Shown: piece by piece, positions 22,859-33,304 of the stretch | Numbering within the stretch: the first letter of the stretch is position 1 | Layout of the letters: each line of letters begins with the position of its first letter | Assembly (NCBI RefSeq): GCF_910591885.1 | Contig: NW_025963548.1 | Location: forward strand, 2,471,501 to 2,535,500 | Origin: Bombus terrestris | Taxonomy: Eukaryota; Arthropoda; Insecta; Hymenoptera; Apidae | DNA: 64,000 bases | Direction: 5' to 3' | The notes under the pieces: generated by a model | Seen by the model: only the letters and a program-made list of their open reading frames with translations | What the model was told of the DNA's origin: nothing | Databases searched by the model: none | Translations under genes and position numbers: made by a program

Positions 22859-23830
22859 CATAAATATAAATCGGAGATGAAAGAACACGGGAACCTTCCG
22901 TTTGGAATTTTGGGAAAATCCCGTAACATTGTAATCTAGATTCTACCATAGCTGTAATTCAACAATTGTAGCCATCCAGTCCGATTGTAATTGTTCGAAA
23001 CTTGTGATACTGCAATTGGCCTCGAGGCGACAACCAGTCACCGAACGTAGCCGCGGTCAAGGGATGAACGTTTTGTCTAATAAAGGCATGGAATAATTCT
23101 ACAGCTGTCCTTAAATGAAATAATCGTAGCGGCACGTGACAGTAAACATTCCAACGGTTTCTGTCCCGTGTCTCGCCACACGCAGACTCTATCCGTCGGA
23201 TAAGATGATTGCCAGATGTCAACGCATCTCAACAGTATATGTTTAGCTAGCCTGAGGACCCATTATAAACCTTAAGATTTAGTTAATTAAAGTCCTTAAC
23301 AGTCCTAAACAGGCAAACAGTCTTCGTTCCAACTACGGGATGATAGGTGAAATCTATTTTTCCACGGACAACGCTTCCCGCTAGCAACGTTCCCTCAAGG
23401 GCTACTAGCATCCTTCTCTAATCATCAACATGGAAATTGTCCAATTAACAGTAACGTCACTATCAATCTCTTTCCGAGCGAAGTCTTTTCTCCACGAATC
23501 CGATGTTCCGGTGCCCTTAGACACACCCATCATTGTTTTCCACTGCAGCATCATCGTGCCGGAAAATCATTCTCTCGTGAGGTCACATTAGCCAGTTACA
23601 AAGAGCCTTAACACTCGGTGGATATTCTATGTTTTGACAAAGAGTTTGTTCAGTCCTACCTATACCGTAGATAAGGAAGTATGGTACAACTTGGAATCAG
23701 GATGGAAACGAATTCTGTTATCCCATTGACCGCGGCTTTGTTATTGAACCCAGGATCATTGTCATTAGCTTCTCGACTACCTAATTACCACGACTACTTG
23801 TCAAATTATATAACAATCAAATTTACACTA
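22859..23830 (+). repeat. Module R upstream of F-box copy 4
   Basis: Inverted counterpart of 7471-8441 with small differences. The left neighbour is the Gypsy integrase fragment instead of satellite, so the unit has been broken or rejoined at R's outer end. Confidence 0.6.
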
Positions 23831-24014
23831 GTAAATATCTGCTCTATTGCATAACTTCAACGTCTAAACCAAATGAAGATTCGTTTCGCGCCTCTAACTC
23901 TAATCATAATGTGAACCCGATGTAAGTGAAAATACATGCACATACCATCGATTCTGCCTGACCAGGACTCTCACCCGGAACCGGAACTCGCAGTGCACCG
24001 TGACGAACAGCACT

Positions 24015-24046
24015 TATATAAGCCTCCACTCTTAGCCAGACCGTCA
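24015..24046 (+). promoter_or_regulatory. Core promoter of F-box copy 4 (TATA + Inr)
   Basis: TATATAAG at 24015-24022, TCAGT with +1 A at 24046, and ATG at 24075. The TATA to +1 distance is 31 and the leader is 29 bases. Confidence 0.78.
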
Positions 24047-24074
24047 GTCGTGCTCGCGCAACAGTAGAAGCAAC

Positions 24075-24512
24075 ATGGAGTTTTTTAGATCTCTACTACG
24101 CGTCGTTGGTTTGTTCGTGCCAAGTAAGGTAGATATCATTTCCGAACTACCACTGGAGGTTTCGCACTTGATACTTCGAAAATTGGATCCCTCGTCCCTG
24201 CAGAGCGCCGCGCTTGTCTCGCGCAAATGGTTCAACGTATGTAGATCCGACAAGTGTCTACGGCGGAAAGTGAGACGTCACATGCGACATACGAGAACGA
24301 GGGTCAAGATGCAATTTCTCGGACCTGCAGCCGCTAAAGCTACCAACCAAGAATCAAGAAGTAGAGGACGTGGTGAGGACAACCTAAGGCACGAAATAAG
24401 TTTATCCGCTGCTCGTACGGCGGTCGTCGTTGGAAGGTTACGCGGTCCTCCGAAAATTTCGATGCGAGATCGCCCCATCGATGTTGGACCAATAAAATGT
24501 ATTAGACTCTAA
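24075..24512 (+). CDS. Small F-box protein, copy 4 (intact)
   Basis: Intact 145-codon intronless frame, four or so residues different from copy 2 and in opposite orientation. The F-box has all signature residues (ELPLEVSHLILRKLDPSS, AALVSRKW), then the Arg-rich segment RRKVRRHMRHTRTRVK and the conserved end PPKISMRDRPIDVG. AATAAA lies at 24491-24496 inside the last codons and a second AATAAA about 110 bases downstream, so a short unspliced transcript is plausible. Expected role by family: Skp1-binding SCF adaptor; target unknown. It is flanked by module R upstream and satellite downstream. Together with copy 2 it is the best candidate for a functional locus. Confidence 0.78.
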   Translation: MEFFRSLLRVVGLFVPSKVDIISELPLEVSHLILRKLDPSSLQSAALVSRKWFNVCRSDKCLRRKVRRHMRHTRTRVKMQFLGPAAAKATNQESRSRGRGEDNLRHEISLSAARTAVVVGRLRGPPKISMRDRPIDVGPIKCIRL

Positions 24513-24699
24513 CTCGTGTAAGTACCTTAATTTGACTGCTTGCTCTTGCGAGAACTTGAAACGGTCTTGTCCGGATTCAGAACTGTGGCGTGAAGCTTGA
24601 AATAAAATGGTTTTACTGAGACGGCAATGTGTTTCAGTCACGCTAATACTATCGGTATCGTAACAGGCCCATTATTGAATATTAAATAAAACGTATCAC

Positions 24700-25463
24700 C
24701 GCTGCGCTTGGAGATTTGCCGTCAATTAGATGCGAGATATACTCCTCATTGCCTGCCAAATACAGCTCACATCGGCTGGCTCGTGCTATTATATCATCTC
24801 TGGTCCTCGACATATCAAGCGTAATTGCAGTTTTACAAATTAAGGTTAACATATTCAAATGAATGTATCTCCGTTTCTATTGCACATATGGCGACAAAGC
24901 GATGCCCGTTGCATTACACATCCGATGTCATGTGCACCGCACATCTGGTGGTTTGTACCATGTCAACTCCGATCTCTGTCAAACCTAGCGAAATTGCTGC
25001 TTTACATATTCATGATTAATCATTCAAATCACCGTATCGCCGTTTGCATTGCAGATATGCCGACAATTCGATGCGCGATATACGCCACTTTTGCTGCCAA
25101 ACACAATGCATATTATCTGGTTTGAGTTATGTAACGTGTGGGCGCAGCCAAACTCAGGGTATTTGCAATTATGCATTTCCTGGCGAAATATTCAAATATT
25201 ACATATTCAAATGAACGTATCTTGGTTTCTATGTCGCCTATTCGATGCGCAGAATACTCCACATATGCTGCCAAATCAGCTAGTTTGTGCCATGTTAACT
25301 CTGGATCCGACCAAATTCTGTGTAGTTGCCGATTTGCATATTCAGGCTTAAATATTCAAATCAATGTATCGCTGTTTCTAATGCAGATATGACGGTGAAT
25401 TGATGCGTGTTAGACTCTACATTGGCTACCAACTGGAGCACACATTAGCCCGTTTGTGCTATT
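24700..25463 (+). repeat. 168-bp satellite array, plus orientation
   Basis: About four and a half monomers following F-box copy 4. This is the first block in plus orientation, so the polarity of the array flips between 20161 and here. Confidence 0.85.
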
Positions 25464-26705
25464 TGCAAAGATATATGAGGGAGTCGGAAATACAAATAAT
25501 TTGCTTTATTTAGCACACAACAGTTATAAATATATCGGAGATGAGAGAACACCGGAGCCTCCACTTTGGAGCGTTGGGAGGACCCCTTAGTGCTGTAATC
25601 CAGATTTCACCATAACCTAAGAAACTGTTGTCATTCGATTCGGCTGTACTTATTCGAGATTTATGATAGTGAGCTCGGGCTCGAGGCGACAACCAGTCGC
25701 CGAAAGTAGTCGCGGTCAAGGGATGAACGTATTGCCTAAGAAAGGCATGAAGTAACTTTATAGCTCTCCTTAAAAGAAATACTTGGGACGGGGCACGACA
25801 GTAAAAATTTCAACGATTTCTGTCCCATGGCTCGCCACACGCAGACTTTGTCCTTCGGGTAAGATGATTGCCAGATGTCGACGGATCCTCAGAATATATG
25901 TTTAGCTGGCCGAGGGCCCGCTACGAATATTAAGTTTCAATTATACAAAGTATTTCATATAGACAAATAGCCTGTGCACCAACTACGGAAGATAAGAGAA
26001 ATCTATCCTTCTACGAACGCTTCCCACTGGCAACTCTCCCCAAGGAAGGTAAGCACCCTTCTCTAACCACCAACATGGAAATTGACCAATTAACAGTAAC
26101 GTCAATTTCCCTCACTTTCTGAACGAACACTTTTCTCCACGAATCCGATGATCTCGTGCCCTTAGACACACCCATCATAGTTTTCCTCGACAGCGTCGCC
26201 GTGATGTAGAGACACTCTCTAGTGCGAACTCATCAGCAATCGACCTGTCTTTCTTATACGTAGTAATTGCTCCTTTCTCTAACATGTAGTGCAACTTAGA
26301 CGCTATCGTAGGGTAGAGCTCAGCATCCGTTGACCGCGGAAACGTTGCCGGAGCCGAGACCATTGTCATAGTGCCGCGAATGTCGAAACATTGCGATTAA
26401 ATATCGACGCTGTAATCTTTCTAATTTGTGTCAATAAACTCAACTGTAGTTACACCGCACCGATGGCTAATTTCAACGAAGATTCATCGAACACCCCCAC
26501 CCCTAATCCTGACGTTGACCCGACAAATATATCTTATACTCTGAAGACATCGAAAACCTAGTCGCACGCACGTTTGTTGTCAACCGACCCTTTAAAATGT
26601 TTCTAACGGCTGCCAATTGCCCTTTGGCCCAACTAAGGCCTGGACACTCTCTGACGCCTACACACACATTCACATGTACAGTTCAAATGTATCATCTTCC
26701 TAACA
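25464..26705 (-). mobile_element. Solo Copia-A LTR with CTATT duplication, split by an insertion
   Basis: The LTR's outer part (25464-25535) and inner part (about 26525-26705) together make one diverged Copia-A LTR. Direct repeats CTATT flank it at 25459-25463 and 26706-26710. About 990 bases of R-type sequence separate the halves, and AAATATATC occurs at both internal junctions. Confidence 0.85.
25536..26524 (+). repeat. R-type element inserted in the Copia-A LTR
   Basis: Diverged R copy beginning CGGAGATGAGAGAACAC. Near its end it has TTTGTGTCAATAAACTCAACTGTAGTTACA, an LTR-like polyadenylation context, followed by a short open stretch starting with ATG at 26463. AAATATATC at both borders suggests an 8-9 bp target duplication, but other R copies start with ATAAATATA too, so the true end is uncertain. 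Confidence 0.6.
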
Positions 26706-26823
26706 CTATTTTATATTTGGTTACTGTCAAATGCAATGTAATTACAGTTTCGCATAGTCATGCTTAAATATTCAAATCAACGTATCTCCGCTGCTATCGC
26801 AGATATGCCGACATTTCGATCCA
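26706..26823 (+). repeat. Satellite fragment, plus orientation
   Basis: Part of one monomer between the split LTR and the truncated Copia-B 5' LTR. Confidence 0.8.
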
Positions 26824-27100
26824 GTGCGTAGTGGAGATCTTTGTAACGGGATATCACTGTGTGGAGATATGTGTGTGCGCGGCGACTGAGGAAGAGGCGA
26901 ATGTAAACAGTTCTATCGGTTAACAGTCTTCAAAAGGTCGGGTATGAATAAAAGTGCTGAGACGCGCGCAAGTGTACAACGATAAATATTCTAGAAATCG
27001 TTTATAAAGTAAATATGTGTCTACGTTAATAGTAATGGCCATCGTAAATTTAATGTTTCCGTAACAATATTTCGGCCATCAGGATCCACAATTCTCAACA
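26824..27100 (+). repeat. Copia-B 5' LTR, truncated at its start
   Basis: Begins CCAGTGCGTAGTGGAG directly after satellite, missing the initial TGTATTGAG...GCTGGACTAG part seen in the 3' LTR. It ends ATTCTCAACA. Confidence 0.8.
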
Positions 27101-27305
27101 TAGTAGCAAAAATCGTGGTTGACGAGATTTAAGGTTATGGGACCACGTGTAACCGGGAGTGAATGTATAAAAAAGGTTCATTTTGAAAGAATTGGAAATA
27201 TGTTCTGAAGAGATAAAAAGGTTGTTGGCGGAGAAGATAAAAGGAATCTGTATAGTGAGGAGAACTATTTTTGAAAAAAGTGTGAAGCTGAAAAGAAGAA
27301 TCAAG

Positions 27306-27812
27306 ATGCCAATGGACGATAAAACTAAAATTCAAGTATTCGATGTACGTGATTACAAAGCGTGGAAGAAAAGAATATTAATGTATTTAAAGTGTAAAAA
27401 ATGTTATGAACTGGCTACACGAGAGACAATGGACACGGATGCGAAAGACAATTGGGATAAAAAGTATCAATGGGCGATGAACTACATCTATTGTAGTATA
27501 ACAAATGAGCAATTAGAATTTGTTGGTGATCAAGACACTGTTTACAAAATAATTACAAAATTCGATGAGATGTATATGAAGGAATCAACAGCATTGCAAC
27601 TTTGTATAAGACGTAGACTCGGCATGATGAGGTTGAAAGATTTTGAGGAATCAGCTTCATTTTTCACGGAATTTGAGAAGACGATAAATGAATTAAAGAG
27701 TGCTGGTGCAAACGTAAGTGAACGTGAAAAACTCGATTATATGCTAAAAACACTACCAGAATCATTGATATATATTGATGACTTAATCGACTCATTGAAA
27801 GAAAGTGATTGA
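27306..27812 (+). pseudogene. Copia-B gag, C-terminally cut by a stop
   Basis: From MPMDDKTKIQVF about 168 codons give a Ty1/copia gag: DYKAWKKRILMYLK, the central FDEMYMKESTALQLCIRRRLG and LKTLPESLIYIDDLID, closely similar to Copia-A gag at 53246-54061. A TGA ends the frame at 27810-27812. The start at the Met aligned with Copia-A gag is preferred to the upstream Met at 27183. Gag would form the particle shell in an intact element. Confidence 0.8.
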
Positions 27813-29651
27813 ACGTGTGATTTTTTAAAGAATAAAATTATAATGTGGGAAATGCGTAGGGAGAGTAAAAGTGATAGGAAATGGTCAAATGTTTTCAAAG
27901 TTGAGAAAAGAGAGAAATAAAGTGCCATGGCTGTGGAAAGTACGGCCACGTGATAAAAAATTGCACGAATACATGCAGAGGCGGAATGAATACAGGAGCG
28001 CAATGGCAAGGAGGTGCGTATCAGCCATAGCAGAATAGGGGTCGCGGCGGACGAGGTTCTGGCCACAGAAGACGAGGATATGTTCAGCGTGGATTTGGTC
28101 AACGAGGACGAAGCAGAGGTTGGCAGCAACGCTACAATGGGGCAAGTCGACAAGACGCAAATTATTTAAACAGCGAGGACTACGACGACCAAGGAATTGA
28201 CTCCTTCCTAACGCGAGTGCAGCCCGATAATAGTAAGGATACTATCACAGTATATACCAGCGATACGCGAAAAATAGATTGGATATTGGATAGTGAATGT
28301 TCAGATCACATTGTAAATGATGACTCGTATTTTTTTGAATACGAAAACTTAAGGAACCCGATAAACGTAAAACTAGGAGACGGTAGAACATTAAAAGGAA
28401 CAAAAGTTGGAAAAATTTTAACTTACTTTGAAGTAAACAAAAGAAGGGTTAAAATTATAATGTCAAATGTATTTTGTGTGGAAGAAATGGATAATAACTT
28501 GGTTAGCTATGCGAGAGTAACGAATAAAAATAAGATACTCTCAGCAGGGAATACTTCAAAGATCTATAACAAATATATAAAGTTGATAGGGATCGCATTC
28601 AAAGATCATGGTTTATATAAAATATCTAGTTACATTGGAAGGCAAGAATCACACGCCAAAAATGTAGAAAAAATGACGAACAGGGAAAAGTTTCACAGAA
28701 TCCGAGGACATGTAAACTTTAATTATTTAGATACGATGTGTAAGAAAAAATTAATTGAGGGAATGCCAGAAAAATTGGAGCAAGTTCAATTAAAATGTGG
28801 TGCGTGTATGCAAAATAAGTAGCACAATGTACCTATCCAGAGTAACCGTAGTAGAGCACGCGAGATTTTAGAATTAGTACATACCGATTTAAATGGAACT
28901 TATAAAAATACCGAGTTTGATGGATCTAAATATTTCTTAACATTTATGGACGATTATAGTAAGTGCGCATTAATTTATACTTTGAAATCGAAAGATGAGG
29001 TTTACGATTGAATCCTTGATTATATAAATAAAGTTGAAAATCTTACTGGTAAGAAGATAAAGAGACTAAGATGCGATAATGGAAAAGAATATATGATCAA
29101 AAACATGTACAATCTAATTAGGGAAACGGGAATTCACCTAGAATCATGCCCACCTTATGTTCACTAGTTAAATGGAACAGCTGAGCGCTACAATAGAACA
29201 ATCACGAATTCCGCTAGATGCTTATTACATGATTCGAAACTAAATATTAAATATTGGTCGAAAATAGTTAGAACCGCGGTGTACTTAAAAAATAGAACCA
29301 TTACGAAAACATGTGAAAATAAAACACCAATCGAAATATTGTTAAGAAGGAAACCGAATATAAATAATTTAAGATTGTACGGGAGTATAGTTTTCGTAAG
29401 AATATCTGAATTTAAAATAAATTCGAAATGGCACAAAAAGGCAGATATTGGAATACTTGTAGGTTATGAAAACGTTGGATATAGGATCTTAGTTAATAAT
29501 AAAATTATAATTGCAAGACACGTAGAATTTATAGGTGAAAATGATAATTTAGTAGGATTTCAAGGAATAGATGAATCAGATAATGAAACGGAAAAGGATT
29601 TTGAAGAACATTCGGATACAAACGAAATTCATGAAAGTGAAACAAGTGACG
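27813..29651 (+). pseudogene. Copia-B zinc knuckle, protease and integrase
   Basis: After gag, a CHGCGKYGHVIKNC zinc knuckle lies near 27920-27965, followed by an Arg/Gly-rich stretch. The protease motif in 28217-28822 has Glu instead of Gly (WILDSECSDH), so it is inactive. A gag_pre-integrase motif (HRIRGHVNFNYL) precedes a stop at 28820-28822. The integrase core follows with HTDLNG, RCDNGKEY and LNGTAERYNR, interrupted by two more in-frame stops, then the YGSIVFVRI...GYENVGYRIL region. It ends at the Copia-C insertion. Confidence 0.85.
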
Positions 29652-29656
29652 AAAAG

Positions 29657-29949
29657 TGTTGAGGTTATTCGGTATATAAAGAGAGAAAAACGCGTGGATA
29701 AAGTGTAAGATACAAAGTATATATTTGACTTAATAATGAAATACAGGAATACAATTTGAGCTGGTCCAGATCCGCACGCTTGCAGTGTTACTTTATGACT
29801 GAGAACCCCGAAGCCAACGTCGCCTGTCTACCGTTTATGGTCTGCCTCCTTGCTATTCTTTTGTCTATATGCTGTCGATGGCTTCAGCGCTTGAGAAAGC
29901 TAAAAAGACCAGATGTGGAGTTTTCCTAGAAGTGCTGGCCACTTCAACA
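29657..29949 (-). repeat. Copia-C 3' LTR
   Basis: 293 bases, TGTTGAGG...CTTCAACA on the plus strand. Confidence 0.92.
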
Positions 29950-30180
29950 CCCTCCCTAAAACTCTACATCCCTACAAACAATTATATCTTAATATTTTTC
30001 TAACTCTTGATTTTGTCAATGTCTTCACAAATACATTTACCAGCTGCCTTTCTCTTTTCCATTCAAATTAGTTTATTACTAAAACACGAGAGGACTAAAC
30101 AGATCATGTAGAGTTTTTTTTTATTAGAAGTGATAGTCACTTCGGCACCCTCCCTAAAAACTCTACATCTCTATAAACAA
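29950..30180 (-). other. Copia-C 3' untranslated region
   Basis: Between the pol stop at 30181 and the 3' LTR. It contains two similar copies of an 'AGAAGTG...CACTTC...CACCCTCCCTAAA' block (29930-29990 and 30126-30180), so the polypurine neighbourhood is duplicated. Confidence 0.6.
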
Positions 30181-32040
30181 TTACCTCTTAACATCTTTTT
30201 TATTTTTCAAACCTAACTTTTGTCTTAAATATTTAAATCTTGGTTTTGGCAACGCCTTTCTACATATATCTGCCAGTTGCTCTTCGCTTGTTACATATGT
30301 TACATCAATTTCGCCTCTATTGTATAAATCTCGCAAAAAGTAGTATCTTATATCAATATGCTTACTTCTTTGATGGAATTCAGGATTCTTAATTAATTTT
30401 ACGGCACTAGTATTATTTACACATAGCGTATACTGAAATATCTCTATTTTGCATTCGAGAAATATTTTCTTTAGCCACATAATTTCTTTCTTTTCGGATC
30501 TCATCGCTTCGTTAAAATCAACTGGTAATTTTTCCGCTACGTACGTTACTGGGTTACCATAAAAATCGGTTCGCTTGATCTTATCTCTATCTCTCAATTG
30601 TCTCACATTCTCGCTAGTTATAAAGGGTTGTTTTTCAGTTTCACTCTCTGCACTTTCATACGTACATACTCTATCGCTCTGTGCACGCACATCTTCGCGC
30701 TCGACAATTTTCGGTAAACTTAAATTAACGAATTTTTCAGTTTCTAATTCGGGCTTAAATATTACGTCACGGCTTAATATTATATTTCTTTCGGTCGGCA
30801 CGTACACTCGATACCCTCGTCCGTCATCTAGATAGCCTACCAAATATCCTTTGTTAGCCTTTCTGTCCAATTTCCTTCTCTTTTCCGCAGGTATGTGTGC
30901 AAAGCATTCAGTACCGAAAACTCTAAACTTTTCTACATCTGGCGATTTCCCGTACCACAGTTCATATGGTGTTTTCTTGTCTTGTCTTGTCGGCCCGGTC
31001 TTATTTATGACATGCACTGCGGTGTTCATGGCTTCGGCCCATAAAAACAGCGGTAGATTAGATTTCGAATATAACATCGACCTTCCTGCTTCTACTATTG
31101 TTCTATTTTCTCTTTCTGCGACGCCATTCTGTTCAGGAGTGTATGGGACGTTAATCGTATGCTTAATTCCCTGACTTCTTAAAAATTCTTTAACCTCTTT
31201 ATTTTTTAATTCTTTCCCTCCATCACTATGAATTTCTTTGATCTTATCATTGGATTGATTTTCGACTTCTATGCAAAAAGTTTTCAACTTTTCGAGTACT
31301 TCTGACTTATGTCGTAAGAAGTAAATCTTTGTGAATTTGGAAAAATCATCTTTAAACGCAAGAAAATACAATTTTTTGCCTAATGACTCGACTTCCATAG
31401 GTCCACATACATCCGTATAAATAATTTCGCGAGGTTTAGTCGCACGCTTGGTTTTCTGGTGAAAACTCGATCTATGGTGTTTCCCGTACGCGCAACCTTC
31501 ACAGAAAAAGTTACTATCCTCTACAACTTTTATATTTGAATTCTTTAAAAATTCCTTAACGTGTATGATGTTTTGATGACATAGCCGTTCGTGCCATAAC
31601 TGCAGTGTGTCCGCGTTTGACTCCGCTCTATTGCTAAGATTACAAACTGACGGTATGATAACTCGCATGTCGACCTTATATAAATTTCCAATAACAGAAC
31701 CCCTTGCTATTATTTTCTGATTTTGTAAAAACATGCAGTTTTTCCCTTCCCTTAGAATACAGAAATCTATACCTCTTCTGGCAACAGATCTAATGGAAAA
31801 TAGATTTCTTTTCATACCTGGTACATACAAGACATCGTTCATTGTACATGCTACCCATTTGCCGTCCACAAAAGTCTCTACCTTGATTTTTCCTTTGCCG
31901 TACGCATCCATGAACGTACCATCGCCGATTTCTATCTTCACCGTGTTATCGAATTTTTCGAAGACGCTGAACCATTCTTGTCGTCCTGTCATGTGATTCG
32001 TAGCTCCTGAGTCGATTATCCAAGCATCATGGTTTGCCAC
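30181..32040 (-). CDS. Copia-C pol with in-frame loss of reverse transcriptase
   Basis: Open for 619 codons. Domains in order: protease (WIIDSGATNHMTG, residues 7-19), gag_pre-integrase (LWHERLCHQN, CEGCAYGKHH), integrase core with catalytic residues visible in YTDVCGPM, HSDGGKEL and QNGVAERENR, the chromodomain-like C-terminal region (RKANKGYLVGYLDDGRGYRVY), then a short linker. At FNEAMRSEKKEI, where the reverse transcriptase domain should begin, the frame passes directly to MWLKKIFLECKIEI and the end of RNase H (VNNTSAVKLI, HIDIRYYFLR, EEQLADICRKALP). More than a kilobase of reverse transcriptase and RNase H is absent while the frame stays open. Confidence 0.88.
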   Translation of the reverse strand: MANHDAWIIDSGATNHMTGRQEWFSVFEKFDNTVKIEIGDGTFMDAYGKGKIKVETFVDGKWVACTMNDVLYVPGMKRNLFSIRSVARRGIDFCILREGKNCMFLQNQKIIARGSVIGNLYKVDMRVIIPSVCNLSNRAESNADTLQLWHERLCHQNIIHVKEFLKNSNIKVVEDSNFFCEGCAYGKHHRSSFHQKTKRATKPREIIYTDVCGPMEVESLGKKLYFLAFKDDFSKFTKIYFLRHKSEVLEKLKTFCIEVENQSNDKIKEIHSDGGKELKNKEVKEFLRSQGIKHTINVPYTPEQNGVAERENRTIVEAGRSMLYSKSNLPLFLWAEAMNTAVHVINKTGPTRQDKKTPYELWYGKSPDVEKFRVFGTECFAHIPAEKRRKLDRKANKGYLVGYLDDGRGYRVYVPTERNIILSRDVIFKPELETEKFVNLSLPKIVEREDVRAQSDRVCTYESAESETEKQPFITSENVRQLRDRDKIKRTDFYGNPVTYVAEKLPVDFNEAMRSEKKEIMWLKKIFLECKIEIFQYTLCVNNTSAVKLIKNPEFHQRSKHIDIRYYFLRDLYNRGEIDVTYVTSEEQLADICRKALPKPRFKYLRQKLGLKNKKDVKR

Positions 32041-32955
32041 TTGTATCGTTGAGGTGCTTCCTAATAGACCAATTCCGCTGTGATCTCGATTTTCATTTCT
32101 GGGTTCCTGGTTGTCTCTGCTGTTGTTTCCTTTCTTATTTTTGAAGCAATTTTTGCTGATGTGGCCTTCCCTTTTGCATGTAAAGCATCTAAAGCAATCC
32201 TTCTATAGATGGCCAACTTTTCCACAGTTGAAACAGCTTGGTCCTTGTTTCTCGTATTCACGTTTGCTTGACTGCTTCTGCTGTTCCCTTTTATAATTGT
32301 TACCTTTTGTTACCAGCGACAGCGATGTTTCCTGGCCGTCTTTCTTCCATCTGATTTCTTCCGCCATCAGCCTGGTACTAAGCTTGTCTAAAGTCTTCTT
32401 TTCTTCTTCCACCGAATCCCACGCACTGTGAAAATGGTCAAATTTGTTCGGTAACACCGATGAAATGCGTGTTATCAGCATTTTCTCGCCAATTTCACTC
32501 CCAAGAGTTTTCATCTTCGCCGCTATCAATTGCAATTTTGATAAGTTGTAAGATACATTTTCAGATTCTTCCCATTTAAAATTGAAGAACTGCTTCTGGA
32601 CCATACTTAGATTCTCATCCGACTTCATGTCATATACTGTATTCAACTTTTTCCACATTTCATGTGCTGTTGAGCAACATAAAAGAAGATCCAACGGGTT
32701 TCTTCCTACTGAGGTCACAATCAATTTTCTTGCTAGCCGATCTGCCTTCAAAAATCTTTTACGGGCGATTTCTTTCTCCGCACTGTTACTTGGATGACAC
32801 AGATTCCCTTCACACACGTTGATCAGGTCGTCATCTTCCTCCAAAAGTGTACGCATGACAAAACGCCACTGGAGCCAGTTTTCTTCGCCACGTAACATCT
32901 CGATATTCGCACTTGCTGATTCCATTTTAGCACTATCACTTACTTTACTAAGCAC
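32041..32955 (-). pseudogene. Copia-C gag with one in-frame stop
   Basis: Gag frame 32203-32955 (250 codons) with the UBN2-like copia gag core (NWLQWRFVMRTLLEEDD, EMWKKLNTVYD, FKWEESENVSYNLSKL). It ends inside the first zinc knuckle (CFNCGKVGHL) at a TAG (32203-32205). The same phase continues beyond the stop into a second knuckle (CFTCKREGHISKNC) and joins pol, so gag and pol form one continuous frame apart from this codon, as in Drosophila copia. Confidence 0.85.
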
Positions 32956-32997
32956 AATACTTTGACACTTCGCGTTGCTATCTTACACTCTACAGCC

Positions 32998-33011
32998 CTG
33001 GGCCCATAACC
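32998..33011 (-). promoter_or_regulatory. Copia-C primer-binding site
   Basis: GGTTATGGGCCCAG on the minus strand directly follows the 5' LTR. It matches the anticodon-arm region of initiator Met tRNA, the half-tRNA priming mode known for copia. Confidence 0.85.
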
Positions 33012-33304
33012 TGTTGAGGTTATTCGGTATATAAAGAGCGAAAAACGCGTGGATAAAGTGTAAGATACAAAGTATATATTTGACTTAATAATGAAATACA
33101 GGAATACAATTTGAGCTGGTCCAGATCCGCACGCTAGCAGTGTTACTTTATGACTGAGAACCCCGAAGCCAACGTCGCCTGTCTACCGTTTATGGTCTGC
33201 CTCCCTGCTATTCTTTTGTCTATATGCTGTCGATGTCTTCAGCGCTTGAGAAAGCTAAAAAGACCAGATGTGGAGTTTTCCTAGAAGTGGTGACCACATC
33301 AACA
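33012..33304 (-). repeat. Copia-C 5' LTR
   Basis: 293 bases, same ends as the 3' LTR, with about seven differences from it. Confidence 0.92.

Larger units (their letters stand above)
29657..33304 (-). mobile_element. Copia-C element, reverse transcriptase deleted, inserted in Copia-B
   Basis: Complete element of 3648 bases on the minus strand. LTRs of 293 bases each (29657-29949 and 33012-33304) start TGTTGA and end TCAACA. Target duplication AAAAG at 29652-29656 and 33305-33309. The primer site GGTTATGGGCCCAG (complement of 32998-33011) next to the 5' LTR is the copia-type site matching the internal part of initiator Met tRNA. AGGGAGGG abuts the 3' LTR as polypurine tract. About 7 of 293 LTR positions differ by eye. 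Confidence 0.95.

Noticed and set aside
22859..23830. Module R as the LTR of Gypsy G2
   Set aside because: G2 has its own 498-bp LTR with TG...CA ends directly after its integrase.
27183..27305. 41-codon N-terminal extension of Copia-B gag
   Set aside because: Alignment with Copia-A gag places the start at 27306; the extension lies in the leader.
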